Assembly (NCBI RefSeq): GCF_020991375.1
Contig: NZ_JAJLQZ010000014.1
Coordinates: forward strand, 1 to 64,000
From: Glycomyces amatae
GTDB taxonomy: Bacteria; Actinomycetota; Actinomycetes; Mycobacteriales; Micromonosporaceae
Reading direction: 5' to 3'
DNA length: 64,000 nt
In this document: positions 25,842 through 34,600 of the stretch, in pieces
How the letters are laid out: each line of letters opens with the position of its first letter
Numbering within the stretch: position 1 is the stretch's first letter
Program-made: the position numbers and the translations under genes
The notes under the pieces: model-generated
Database searches by the model: none
What the model saw: the letters and a program-made list of their open reading frames with translations, nothing else
What the model was told of the DNA's origin: nothing

Positions 25842-25877
25842 GTCACCGGCGATCAGCACAACCTGGTCGCCGGTGAC
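25842..25877. terminator. Bidirectional hairpin between convergent genes
   Basis: GTCACCGGCGA (25842-25852) and TCGCCGGTGAC (25867-25877) form a perfect 11-bp stem around a 14-base loop. It lies between the converging gene ends at 25787 and 25897, the expected place for a shared terminator. There is no U-tract, as is usual in high-GC bacteria. Confidence 0.7.
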
Positions 25878-25896
25878 TCAGGCGCTCGACGTCGCT

Positions 25897-27387
25897 TTAG
25901 CCGCTGCGGATTGCTATGGGCAGGTCGGCGATACTCGCGGTGATCACCAGTCGGCCGTCGCCGCGTGAGCGGGCAACGATCCCCTCGGCCACGGCCCCCG
26001 GAACCACGCTTGAACCGTCTTTCGCCAACCGGAGCAGGCATGCCGTGATCGTGGCGTTGAGTGCATCACCGCGGCACTCGGCCAGCATCGGCACCAACAT
26101 CAGCGTCTCGGGCACACCTGCAGGCAACTTCTTGGGCGACCACCGGTCAGTGTCAAGCAACGCGAACTGGCGCCGAGCGAGCCCGTATCCATGTCCGATC
26201 CCGGCGCCGTACCATTCGCCACGATGCTCCCCTGGCCCGAGCAGGGCAAGGTTCGGCGCGTTGTCGTAGACCCAGGCTGCGAAGTCGAAATTGTCGCGTT
26301 CGCTGGCAGCCCGGGGGTGGTGCACCGGTACGAGCCACCTGGTGCGACTCGCTGCCCGGATGACCAGTGGTTGGCCGGCGGGACCGGTGGCGATGCGGGC
26401 GCCTGGGATACTGGCGGCGTCAGACGCAGCGGGTGTGCTGACAATGACACCTGAGGTGCCAAGGATCTTCTCGGTGATCGTCCACCGGGCGCTCAGCCGG
26501 ATTGCTCGAGGCCAGGAGGGGGCGTCCGCCTCCGCGGCGTGGTTGGTGGTCATGGTGTCCTTAGATCGGGAACTGAGAGCGGCTCGAACACGCGGCGTGT
26601 GCATGATCCCTTGCGCTGCAACGGCATACGGTTCCTCACTAGTGAACCGTAACAGCCCTTGTTGCTCCGCGCATGGGTGCTGAGGCTCGATCGTCAGCTC
26701 CGTGACCTTGAACTGGTCGACCCAGCTCTTGTCAGCCCCGTCGGCGTTGGACCGCCGGCGAGCGCTATACGCATCAAAGTACGCGCTCCACTGCGCCGGG
26801 GTGCGCCATCCTGGCTCGCCGAGCACGCCGCCCTCGTAGAACTCGCGGATTGCCGGTATCCACGGCCATCCTCTGAGAAAGATCCGGGAGCCGACGAAAT
26901 CACCATGCAGCAACCGGATGAGGAATGCAAGGAACCCGGCATCGAACTCCCTCCAGGCGCCGTCATAGACGACGACGGTCCACAGGTTCGAGTCTGCCGC
27001 CTCCGTGTTCCACAGATAGATGCCGCCCTTGGTGTCAACGCCCCACGGCAGGAGACCACCTGGCTCAGGGTAGATCGGCGGCCATGGTTGCGCCCCGATG
27101 TCAGTCCCGGCATCGTCGTAGACCGTGCGCCGCATCGGCGAATGCTGTCTGTCTGCCGCAATGCGGCTGACTGTCGAAGCCCGGTGGTCAGGAATGTCGA
27201 CAAGGCCGGTGCCTGCGATCAAGTTGGTGACCAGCAGTTCGTGGCAGATTTCCAGGCTCGGGTACGCTTCCGCCCACGCCAGATAGTCGCTGGGCAGGGT
27301 CAGGCCTGTCGCGACTTGAAACCAGGAGTAGTCCGGCATCCCGGGCCCGATGCCTGATGGACCCACCAAGGCCGAAAACCGATCCAT
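25897..27387 (-). CDS. SUKH (SMI1/KNR4)-like domain joined in frame to an RNA ligase-like domain
   Basis: One open frame of 496 residues from ATG 27387 (AAGG eight bases upstream). The first 160 residues resemble SUKH/SMI1-KNR4: a GLTLPSDYLAWAEAYPSL start, LLPWGVDTKGGIYLWNT, WTVVVYDGAWREFDAGFLAF. From codon 279 (ATG 26553, with AAGGA just before it) the protein has an RNA-ligase (nucleotidyltransferase) pattern: WTITEKILGTSGVIV with candidate adenylated Lys29 of that part, TRWLVPVHHP, DNFDFAAWVYDNA, then HRGEWYGAGIGHGYGL and DTDRWSPKKLP. Known relatives have EKxDG; here the Asp is Leu. Two proteins may be made, the fusion and a free 218-residue ligase. SUKH proteins are immunity factors; the ligase may repair cut RNA. 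Confidence 0.75.
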   Translation of the reverse strand: MDRFSALVGPSGIGPGMPDYSWFQVATGLTLPSDYLAWAEAYPSLEICHELLVTNLIAGTGLVDIPDHRASTVSRIAADRQHSPMRRTVYDDAGTDIGAQPWPPIYPEPGGLLPWGVDTKGGIYLWNTEAADSNLWTVVVYDGAWREFDAGFLAFLIRLLHGDFVGSRIFLRGWPWIPAIREFYEGGVLGEPGWRTPAQWSAYFDAYSARRRSNADGADKSWVDQFKVTELTIEPQHPCAEQQGLLRFTSEEPYAVAAQGIMHTPRVRAALSSRSKDTMTTNHAAEADAPSWPRAIRLSARWTITEKILGTSGVIVSTPAASDAASIPGARIATGPAGQPLVIRAASRTRWLVPVHHPRAASERDNFDFAAWVYDNAPNLALLGPGEHRGEWYGAGIGHGYGLARRQFALLDTDRWSPKKLPAGVPETLMLVPMLAECRGDALNATITACLLRLAKDGSSVVPGAVAEGIVARSRGDGRLVITASIADLPIAIRSG

Positions 27388-28558
27388 TCTCATCACCTTT
27401 CGCCAGCACGTGCAGCGAAGCTGCGACTTGGGAGGGCCGGGTCGTCACACCCAAGGCAGTTTATGCCTGTCGACCAGCATGACCTGAGCGCAGCAGGATC
27501 CTCTAGGCGTGAACGCCACACAAGGGCAGCGCAGGCGTCGTGCCGGGTCATCGAGCGCCGGGGCAGCCGCTTGGTCTGGTTCACGTTGCGGGCCGCGAGC
27601 GCTGGCGACAGGTACTGCCACCTTCATGATTCGGTAGCATGCGGGCGGTTGCGACAACCGCACAGGTGCCGGTCGACGTCATACGCTCGCTGACCTCGCT
27701 CATACACTGGTGTTTCGCCACGCCTGCTTGCCCCGCCAGCGCCGCCGACTGCATGGGCCCAGGAATGAGACCGTGCCCCTGATATACCGCCTGGATCGGA
27801 CTGCGCAACAGCGGCTCACCAGCGGGATGTTTTCCTCAAACTTTGAGTTGCGCCGTCGACGTTCAAGTGCACTGACTCAGCAAGGCGACCAGGCTGATGC
27901 CCATCGCGGCAACGCTGCTCCATGCGGCTATCCGCGGTAGCTCGTCGCATCGCCATGCGCGTACGATTCCGTGTTTGATCCAGGTCGTAGGTGAACGGCG
28001 CCGCTGATGACGCCTTGACACGTTGCGTGCGGGCCGGTGGACGACGTGAGTGCAGATAACGATGATGAGGAGAGCGGCGGGGCGGTCCTGACGTCGGGAT
28101 TCCATGTGCAGCCTCACGGAAGGCATGAGCCTTCAGTCGTTCGGTGTCACATGGTCTCTCCCGTTCCTGGACTGGAACCGCGCCACCGACAGTGGCTCTT
28201 TCACTGCTTTAGTGACGACGACGCGAAGGTTGCCCTGGGATACTCCCCATATGCCTTTTCAAATGCTTACCGTCAGGATGCTGGTACACGTCTCAGTTGT
28301 CGAGTGTGCGCGGATCATGTGGTAGCCATCGGCCGGGTGATATCGGTCCATGAACTGCAGCCGAGGACCGCTGTGTGTGAGGTGCCGCCGCGCAGTTTCC
28401 CTGCCAGGATAAAGCCATTGACCTGTGTAAATCGGGTTTAAGCGGTACATTAAGAGGGTCTTCGGGGACGCGCAACGGCCGATACCATCGATACGTCCCC
28501 TAACCCTTCCCGCGTGACCTGCCCCTTGCAGCAGCCGCGCAGTGAGAGGAACGCCCTC
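27388..28558. other. 1.17 kb without a convincing gene, lower GC
   Basis: Frames on both strands lack third-position bias over most of this stretch, which is also visibly less GC-rich than its surroundings. Candidates that I do not trust are a GTG ORF on the minus strand at 27393-27584 abutting the SUKH gene and a plus-strand ORF at 28037-28441. A short palindrome CTCAAA-c-TTTGAG lies near 27835-27847. Near 28430-28460 gtaaatcgggtttaagcgg and tacattaaga could be promoter elements for the gene at 28559. It could be a decayed locus, a regulatory island or an origin; nothing decides. Confidence 0.45.
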
Positions 28559-30091
28559 ATGCAGCGCCTTTACGTTGTCGGCTTCAACACCGAACTCACC
28601 ACAGCCGACAGCGCCGAAACGGCGTTCGACCGGCTCGCTGACCATATGGCGCTGCATCTGGAATCGCGCGTTACCGGTCTTCGCCGCGCTGACCTCATCG
28701 CCAGAGCAGGCGAAACTGTCATCAAATCCCGTCGACCCGAATGGGCGGACAACCACCTGTCATGGCGTCCGGTCATCGTCAATGACCGCACTCGCGCGCT
28801 CAGGTTGACCATCGAGCATGACCTGCAAACCGGTGGCCGCTTCGTATGTGAGCTGACGGCTGCTGACCACGCGAGCGAGACCAGCTTCCGTGTCGTGCTC
28901 GGTCGACGCAGTGACGGCAGGCTCACGCCTGCGCGCGTTGACGATTTGAAGCCGCCACGGGCCCTCCGAGCAGTCATGGCCGACAGTGCGCTCTCGTGCA
29001 CGGACGGGTCCGACCATGTGACGGCGGCGGTGACGAACGTGCTCACGGCACAAGTCCGCGGCATCTGCGATTGGCTCACCGATCTGCAACGTCGCCTTCC
29101 CGTCCTGGTCATCTCTGCCATGCGTCCCTCGGGTGCGTCGGCCACGTTGGCGCACAGTGCAGCCGACCAGCTTACGGGTTTGGCCCACGTTGTTGTCATT
29201 TCCGGATGGTTGGCGCTTGACGCGTTCAACCAAGGACGCAGTGACCATGACCGGTTGGTCCGTGATGCTGGGCGCCTGTACTGGCCGGACATGGACGCTC
29301 GGCATCCTTGGTGGGATGCGACCGCGTTGCATGGCAACCATGAGGAACTGTTGGCTCGTCTGACGCGCATGATCACGCCTTTCAGTGTCGTTGCCCGCGG
29401 CCGCGACCAGTTGTGGGATGCCGTTCGGGCCGCAGACGACGCGGCGGCGCTCGACGACCTTGCGGAGACCGAAGCCGCTCGTGCCAACCGGTTCAAGGCG
29501 CTGCTCGACGACGAACGGGCCCAGAATCTTGAACTTCTTGAGGAGAACGTGCGCCTTGAACAGCAGATCCGTTCGCTTCAGGTCGAGATTGAGAACCGGG
29601 ACGCGCAGCAGGCCTATGCCGCTTCCGCCTCAGTTGCGCCTGAATCGGGAACGCCAGCGCCGACGCGGGACTTTACCGAACAATGGGAGCGATGGGAGGC
29701 CCGGTCGGAAGGCGCCCTGGTGTTTACCGAGCGTGCCAAGTCCAGTTGGGCCGACTGTGTGTACGAGGACTTCGAGGGCATGTGGGGAGCGCTCGACGCG
29801 CTGGTTGGCTTGGCACGGGAGTGGCGGTCGGTAGACGGCAACGTGGGACAGCGGCTTGAAGACTGGATCAGGGAGCGGACGGCACTCAAGTACGCCCACA
29901 GCGATGAAGGGCTGCGGCGGGCCGGGTTGGACACGTTCACGTTTGACGAACGGTCGTTGGACCGGACGCCGCACATCAAGCTCGACGACCACACGAAGCC
30001 CAATAAGGTCGGCCGGATCTACTTCGCTCTTGACAACGTTGGGCGCCAATGGGTCGTCGACCATGTGGGACTGAAACTGCACGGGGTCTAG
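28559..30091 (+). CDS. Large coiled-coil protein, possible conflict or defence gene
   Basis: A 510-residue protein, ATG 28559 with GAGAGGA upstream. Residues 1-270 form a mixed domain (LYVVGFNTELTTADSAETAF, VLVISAMRPSGASATLAHSA, LTGLAHVVVISGWLALDAF). A clear coiled coil follows at about 315-355 (ALLDDERAQNLELLEENVRL). The C-terminal 130 residues form a third domain ending HIKLDDHTKPNKVGRIYFAL and RQWVVDHVGLKLHGV, which looks like a compact beta-rich module with a conserved DHT..N.VGRIYF..D pattern. It stands alone after a 1.2 kb gene-poor stretch. I cannot name the family; the architecture and isolation fit accessory defence or toxin genes. Confidence 0.7.
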   Translation: MQRLYVVGFNTELTTADSAETAFDRLADHMALHLESRVTGLRRADLIARAGETVIKSRRPEWADNHLSWRPVIVNDRTRALRLTIEHDLQTGGRFVCELTAADHASETSFRVVLGRRSDGRLTPARVDDLKPPRALRAVMADSALSCTDGSDHVTAAVTNVLTAQVRGICDWLTDLQRRLPVLVISAMRPSGASATLAHSAADQLTGLAHVVVISGWLALDAFNQGRSDHDRLVRDAGRLYWPDMDARHPWWDATALHGNHEELLARLTRMITPFSVVARGRDQLWDAVRAADDAAALDDLAETEAARANRFKALLDDERAQNLELLEENVRLEQQIRSLQVEIENRDAQQAYAASASVAPESGTPAPTRDFTEQWERWEARSEGALVFTERAKSSWADCVYEDFEGMWGALDALVGLAREWRSVDGNVGQRLEDWIRERTALKYAHSDEGLRRAGLDTFTFDERSLDRTPHIKLDDHTKPNKVGRIYFALDNVGRQWVVDHVGLKLHGV

Positions 30092-30136
30092 CAGGCTGTG
30101 GCCGGGTCAGCGACGGCTTTCGACCCTGGCCTGCAG

Positions 30137-30460
30137 TTACAAGTCGATGACGTCGCCGCTGCCTGGAGGTAGTTTCCTCATGTTCAGGCGTTCCTCCAGC
30201 GACGTCGTGTACAACTGCGCGGCGAGCATCGCCGGATGCGCCGGCGGCCATATCTGTCGGCGGAACCGCCACCGCCGCTCCTGGTACTGCCCCACGGTCG
30301 TGGCGTGGACGGTGTCGTCACCGTCCACGCCGAACGACTCGATGTCACACGGCGGATGGGTGAACATCGCATTGATGCCGCCCCAGGCTGCAGGCAGGAA
30401 TGCCGCGATGTAGCGGATGCGCTCGTCGCGGTCGGTTCCATCTGCAGCCAGCTCGCTCAT
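30137..30460 (-). CDS. Hypothetical protein
   Basis: A 107-residue protein from ATG 30460 (MSELAADGTDRDERIRYIAA). It contains FLPAAWGGINAMFTHPPCDI and a WRFRRQIWPPAHPAMLAAQL stretch. Soluble, no known motif. It converges with the 28559 gene and lies just downstream of the secreted protein gene 30472-32181 with an 11-base gap, so it is probably co-transcribed with it. Confidence 0.65.
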   Translation of the reverse strand: MSELAADGTDRDERIRYIAAFLPAAWGGINAMFTHPPCDIESFGVDGDDTVHATTVGQYQERRWRFRRQIWPPAHPAMLAAQLYTTSLEERLNMRKLPPGSGDVIDL

Positions 30461-30471
30461 GGACGTCAATG

Positions 30472-32181
30472 CTAAGGGGCGCAGTGGTGAACGGCCGCGG
30501 TGCTGTACCCCAACACGACGTCAGTGTCGGTACCAGCGACGTTCAACCGCGCGCCCGTGACCGTGATGCCGTTGCCGGTGTGCACCTGCTCGTTGAGCGT
30601 CAACCGCACACCCGCTGCAATGTCAATGACGGTGTTTGGGGTTGTCGGTACCGGTGTCGCCACGCCGCCAATGGACAACGTCAACGATGTCGAACCGGTG
30701 ACGGCCTCGCACGTCGCCGTAGCCGTCGTCGTCAGACCGGCAATGTCGATCACGGGAAGCCCGGGAAGCCCGATCGTGGCGTGCTCCGTGCTTGCCACCG
30801 TCGTGATGGTGCCCGGGGTGAGTGTGGTGGTCGCGCTCGCGCAGATGGCTTCCAGGGTCAACACGACTGCGGTGATCTGCGCCGTGCATGTTTCTTCGGT
30901 GGTGGCCGCTGCAGCGGTGCGAAGTTCACCCGTGTCCGGTTGCGACGGCACTTCCACTGGGAGCACCAGTAGGTCGATGGTGGCTTCCATGCCGTAGGCC
31001 CGGCCGGTGTAGTACTCGAGCTTGACCGTGGCCGTATCGTCCGATCCGACGTATGCGCTGGTGCCAGCGAACACGGCGCTGGCAGGGAGGGTCGCCGCCT
31101 CGTTCAAAACCTGGTTGATGGCTTCGATCGCGCAGGTGGCTTCCCCTGTCGCATCCGTCGTCCCGGTGCATGTTTGCGCGTACGCTCCGGTGCCGATGGT
31201 CAACGCGACCGGTGCGCCTGCAACCGGGTGATCCTGGTAGTCGGTGAGGACCGCTGCCAGTGTGGCGCTGTCGCCGTTGGCGATGAACTCCGGGCCGGTG
31301 AAGGTGATGCTTGTCGGTGTTTGCAACGCGAGATCCACGACAGTGCTGGAGGGCTGAAGCACGGTGTTGCCGGCGTATTCGACCGTCAAGGGCACACTGG
31401 CGGCGGCCGGCTGGTCGACGTGATCGATGGTGCAGGTGGCGACACCAGTGCTGGCGGTGGTGGCTTCGCACGTTTGGCGGTCGGCGCCGGTGCCGAGGCT
31501 GAACGTGAGTGGCTGACCGGTTTTGGGGATGCCGAGGTCGTCGCCGAGTCGAGCCGAAACTTCCAAACTGTCGCCGTTGACGACATGGTCGGGTCCGCGG
31601 TAGTCGATGCTGGTTTCCAACGGTTCGACGTCGCATTGCATGAGCGCTGGCGTGGTCGCTGCCCTGCCGCAGGTGCCCGGTGGCAGTTTGTAGTACGCGG
31701 TGATGATGCCGAACGGTTCACTGTCCCCGGAGCGGTCGTCGATTTGCGTGGTGTACACGACGAACACGAGCGATTCGCCGCTGTAGCAGCGCCAACGTTC
31801 ATCAAGGACGGTGTACCAGCAGGCAGTGGGGTCAGCGACGGCCTCCTGAATGTCCTCATACGCGGGGACGGCGCCGTGCCCGTCGATGATGTGGCGCTCG
31901 CCGAACCCGTCGCTGGCGCTGTCGTCGTGTTGGCCGACCCGCAGGGGGAACCCGTCGCCTTGATAGTTGATGAACCATTCGACCTGGGTCCAGTCGATCG
32001 GATTGTCGTTTGCGAAGGTCCCGACATCGGCGGTGCCGCTCGGGGGCGCGGGAGCCGGTGCAGCGGTAGCGGGCGCGGCGAACAGGGTCGCCAAGGCTGC
32101 GAACGTCATGATCAGGACGGACAGGAGGGGAGGCTGCTGTCGCTTGGTGAGGACGCTGGTGCGCCTAGGTGTTGCGGTCAT
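30472..32181 (-). CDS. Secreted Ig-like repeat protein with choice-of-anchor P region
   Basis: A 569-residue secreted protein. ATG 32181 starts a signal peptide: basic n-region, hydrophobic core LSVLIMTFAALATLFAAPAT, and an AA-rich cleavage area (ATAAPAPAP). Two bacterial Ig-like (Big_3_5-type) repeats follow at about residues 195-375, each with DSLEVSARLGDDLG or DSATLAAVLTDYQDHPVAG, then TFSLGTG or LTIGTG and a TCEAT or TCTGT turn. The C-terminal part, TIGLPGLPVIDIAGLTTTAT and SLTLSIGGVATPVPTTPNTV, matches choice-of-anchor P proteins. GGAG lies fifteen bases before the start, rather far. It is probably displayed on or released from the cell surface. Confidence 0.85.
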   Translation of the reverse strand: MTATPRRTSVLTKRQQPPLLSVLIMTFAALATLFAAPATAAPAPAPPSGTADVGTFANDNPIDWTQVEWFINYQGDGFPLRVGQHDDSASDGFGERHIIDGHGAVPAYEDIQEAVADPTACWYTVLDERWRCYSGESLVFVVYTTQIDDRSGDSEPFGIITAYYKLPPGTCGRAATTPALMQCDVEPLETSIDYRGPDHVVNGDSLEVSARLGDDLGIPKTGQPLTFSLGTGADRQTCEATTASTGVATCTIDHVDQPAAASVPLTVEYAGNTVLQPSSTVVDLALQTPTSITFTGPEFIANGDSATLAAVLTDYQDHPVAGAPVALTIGTGAYAQTCTGTTDATGEATCAIEAINQVLNEAATLPASAVFAGTSAYVGSDDTATVKLEYYTGRAYGMEATIDLLVLPVEVPSQPDTGELRTAAAATTEETCTAQITAVVLTLEAICASATTTLTPGTITTVASTEHATIGLPGLPVIDIAGLTTTATATCEAVTGSTSLTLSIGGVATPVPTTPNTVIDIAAGVRLTLNEQVHTGNGITVTGARLNVAGTDTDVVLGYSTAAVHHCAP

Positions 32182-32379
32182 GTTGCGGTGCGCTCCTGGA
32201 GGGTGGCAGGGGTCAAGCTCTCGGAAACATGGCGAACGTGAACAAATTAAAACGAATGCGGCGCCACTGTCCACCGTGACGACCGAGTTGGCATACTGTC
32301 GATCCCGACCGGAGGTTGGGGAGGCGGTGCACCGCACCAGCGCTGGCGTCGCTGTGCAACCCGACTCGATCGATGTCCG

Positions 32380-33207
32380 CTACGGCGTGCCCAGCGGCTG
32401 CTGGGGCGGAGCCCAAATCGCTTGCAGCAACGCCACCGTTCGCGTCGCTGACCACCACGCGAGACCTATGGCACCGCTGATCAACGTGCACGCGCTCGCC
32501 AACTGCAGGGTGCTCAACGCGTCCCGGAAGCTGTCGACGGTGAGCGTGTCGGCGCCGAACAGGGCCGGCAGGACATACAGCAGGCAGATGAAGCCGACCC
32601 CGACCGTGGTGACAGCGCTGGAGATCAATGTGATGATCACCGGCAGTCCCGCGGGAAGGAGCAGCCACATGCGGTGGCCGCGGTCCTGGCGGAATCCCGC
32701 GGACAACACCACAAGCCCAATGAAGACGTAGCCGATCGTGATGCCGTCCAATTGGATCAGGTCTCGTGTGTGCTCAGGTGACAGTAGCGCTGCGGGGCGG
32801 TCGCTCAGGATTGTTTCGAGTGCGGCGCCGCGCGCGCCGCCTTGGATGCCGTCAACGATGACCGACACCCACGTGCCTACGGCGAACGCGGATGCGAGCG
32901 CGAGCCATTGTGCGACAAGGATGAGCAAGGTCATGACGACTGCGGCGACACTGCGGGTCCAGCGGTTCGACCTCAGGAACACGCCCACTCGATGGGCGGC
33001 GCGTAGGACGGTTCGCGTGTGCGCAGCGGTGGCGCTCGCGGCATCGGTCCAGGCTTTGATCCACGTCGCCAGTTGGATCAACGCAATGATGACGAGCGCG
33101 AACCAGCCTGGTGCGCCCACCAACCCGAGGTCGCGAAACAGTTCGAGCAGGAGGTCTTGTGGTTCGCAGTAGGGGCCCAGTTCGGCAGGGTTGAGCGAGC
33201 ATTCCAT
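32380..33207 (-). CDS. Multi-pass membrane protein
   Basis: A 275-residue protein from ATG 33207, which has CGGAGG six bases upstream; longer in-frame starts exist but lack such a site. About six hydrophobic segments (APGWFALVIIALIQLATWI, VAAVVMTLLILVAQWLALA, GYVFIGLVVLSAG, WLLLPAGLPVIITLISSAV, VGFICLLYVLPAL, LISGAIGLAWW). Next downstream on the same strand, about 200 bases on, is the secreted Ig-like protein, so the two may be a surface unit. No transporter signature. Confidence 0.75.
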   Translation of the reverse strand: MECSLNPAELGPYCEPQDLLLELFRDLGLVGAPGWFALVIIALIQLATWIKAWTDAASATAAHTRTVLRAAHRVGVFLRSNRWTRSVAAVVMTLLILVAQWLALASAFAVGTWVSVIVDGIQGGARGAALETILSDRPAALLSPEHTRDLIQLDGITIGYVFIGLVVLSAGFRQDRGHRMWLLLPAGLPVIITLISSAVTTVGVGFICLLYVLPALFGADTLTVDSFRDALSTLQLASACTLISGAIGLAWWSATRTVALLQAIWAPPQQPLGTP

Positions 33208-33439
33208 GCGCAGGCCTCCGAGGCGAGGGATGCATACCTGAGGGAAGGCCAAAGGAGCGGTTGAGGGGGCTGGCTTGAATGTATCCCCGTCCACTTGTCA
33301 CGACAGGTCATTAAGGGCTGAGAAGCGGCAGCATCGGTTACGGGAGCGTGTGGTGCCGCATGTACTTTTCCTGCAGGGCAACGCGACACGCCCGGTGGCA
33401 AGGATCGGTGGACGCGCCAGTTGTCGGCTACGGTCAGGC

Positions 33440-34048
33440 ATGGACACCGCCGCACCCGCACCTCAGCACTGGCCCGCTCGGGTTTATCCCGTCATGCGCG
33501 GCCTCGTTGCACTCGCCAGCCTCAGCATCGACGGGCACTTGCGGGCCGGACCGCCGCGGCCGCGAGCGACACCCGCGGCCATTGCCGCGTATGAGCACGG
33601 CACTGGTGTCCGCCTGGACGCCTCCCATCGCCAGTTCTTGCTGCATCTGAACGGCTGGCCTGCTCTCTGGCCGGTCGCACTGTTCGGCCTTCCCGAACTC
33701 GGCGACCAGTCCCGCATGGAGTGCCTGACCACGGAACTGGCCAAGACCGGTGACCTCGCGGCCGCGGGGCTCGGACCCGCCGACGTGTACCCGGTGGCGT
33801 GGGCAGGTGAAGGCGGCACAGCGGTGGCGGTCCGGCCCGGACACGCTCGCGCCGGTGAGATCTTGTGGTGCGAAGGCATCCATACGAGCGTCTACGCCGG
33901 GTTCGACGCCTTCTACGACGCGGTAGCCGATCGTCTGCTCGTCGTATGCGGGCCACTGGCCGGCGGCACGGCAGCACCGCCGTCCGGTGTCGCGTCATCT
34001 ACGTCGCACACTCAAAGTCGAGCAAGCCGCGGTCACGGACGCGCGTGA
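33440..34048 (+). CDS. SUKH (SMI1/KNR4)-like protein
   Basis: A 202-residue protein from ATG 33440. The core, ATPAAIAAYEHGTGVRLDAS, HRQFLLHLNGWPALWPVALF, then WAGEGGTAVAVRPGHARAGE and YAGFDAFYDAVADRLL, follows the SUKH pattern in which an N-terminal helix with LP or LDxS is followed by NG and a final F-rich helix. SUKH proteins are widespread immunity factors in toxin systems; no toxin gene is adjacent. The last 17 codons overlap the convergent HTH gene and look less coding-like, so the natural end may be earlier. Tested by eye only. Confidence 0.68.
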   Translation: MDTAAPAPQHWPARVYPVMRGLVALASLSIDGHLRAGPPRPRATPAAIAAYEHGTGVRLDASHRQFLLHLNGWPALWPVALFGLPELGDQSRMECLTTELAKTGDLAAAGLGPADVYPVAWAGEGGTAVAVRPGHARAGEILWCEGIHTSVYAGFDAFYDAVADRLLVVCGPLAGGTAAPPSGVASSTSHTQSRASRGHGRA

Positions 34049-34493
34049 TCCACCGGGCTGCCGTACCGCGAGGCACACCCAGTTCCCGGGCGATCTCAGG
34101 CTGCGGTGACCGTCCGGCGGCGGTTGCGCGTCGAAACCATGCGGCCACGGCGGTTAGCACCTCCGGTGTCGGACCTGCTGTCACCTCCACCGGCGACGGT
34201 GGAGGCCAGTGCTGGTCGACGACGTCGGCGGCGCCGGACGCAGCGATGCCCGCGAGAGGAACCGATCGCAACACCGCGCCGGTGACTGGGCGCCCGTTCG
34301 CGCTGCTGACGGTGACCGCAGTGGTTTCGTAGCTGCCGGTCGTTTCCGCCCAGCGCGACGTTATGGCCACGGTGACACCCGCTGCCGTGGTGGCGGTCGT
34401 CGTCGTCCGCTCAGGCAGGCGCACGCCAGGAACGGGGCAGACCGTCGCATCGGAAGCAGTGGTCACGGTCGTCGGCAGGTTCGGCACGCTCAC
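33999..34493 (-). CDS. HTH DNA-binding protein, probable autoregulator
   Basis: A 164-residue protein (GTG 34493; GTG 34487 is more likely, see the promoter). The first 105 residues are Thr/Val/Pro-rich and look low in structure. The last 50, LTAVAAWFRRATAAGRSPQP, EIARELGVPRGTAARWITRV, RDRGLL, form a helix-turn-helix of the type that selects an operator. It faces the plus-strand small-gene series starting at 34601 across a shared intergenic region carrying a perfect 12-bp palindrome, so it may regulate itself and that series. Confidence 0.75.
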   Translation of the reverse strand: MSVPNLPTTVTTASDATVCPVPGVRLPERTTTTATTAAGVTVAITSRWAETTGSYETTAVTVSSANGRPVTGAVLRSVPLAGIAASGAADVVDQHWPPPSPVEVTAGPTPEVLTAVAAWFRRATAAGRSPQPEIARELGVPRGTAARWITRVRDRGLLDFECAT

Positions 34494-34522
34494 ACCGTAC
34501 CTGAGTGAGCTAGCGTCGTCAA
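34494..34522 (-). promoter_or_regulatory. Promoter of the HTH gene, apparently leaderless
   Basis: On the minus strand TTGACG (34522-34517) and TACGGT (34499-34494) are separated by 17 bases. The transcription start would fall near 34487, exactly where an in-frame GTG lies, three codons-equivalents inside the longest frame (GTG 34493, AGC, GTG 34487). No Shine-Dalgarno is present. This suggests leaderless translation from 34487. Confidence 0.55.
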
Positions 34523-34524
34523 AG

Positions 34525-34536
34525 CTAGTGCACTAG
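34525..34536. promoter_or_regulatory. 12-bp perfect palindrome, candidate operator
   Basis: CTAGTGCACTAG lies immediately upstream of the -35 box of the HTH gene and 65 bases before the plus-strand gene at 34601. A second AGCTAG core occurs at 34508-34513. Position and symmetry fit an operator for the HTH protein, controlling both directions. Confidence 0.5.
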
Positions 34537-34600
34537 GATTGACCAGGTAACTGCATCTCAGCCGTTGTTGCCATTGGACTTGATGGAAAGGCCGCCTCCC

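Noticed and set aside
27393..27584. 63-codon minus-strand GTG ORF abutting the SUKH gene
   Set aside because: Coupled position is suggestive, but composition is Arg/Ser/Cys-rich and there is no ribosome site.
28037..28441. 134-codon plus-strand ORF
   Set aside because: Third positions show about background GC and there is no ribosome site; treated as part of the gene-poor segment.
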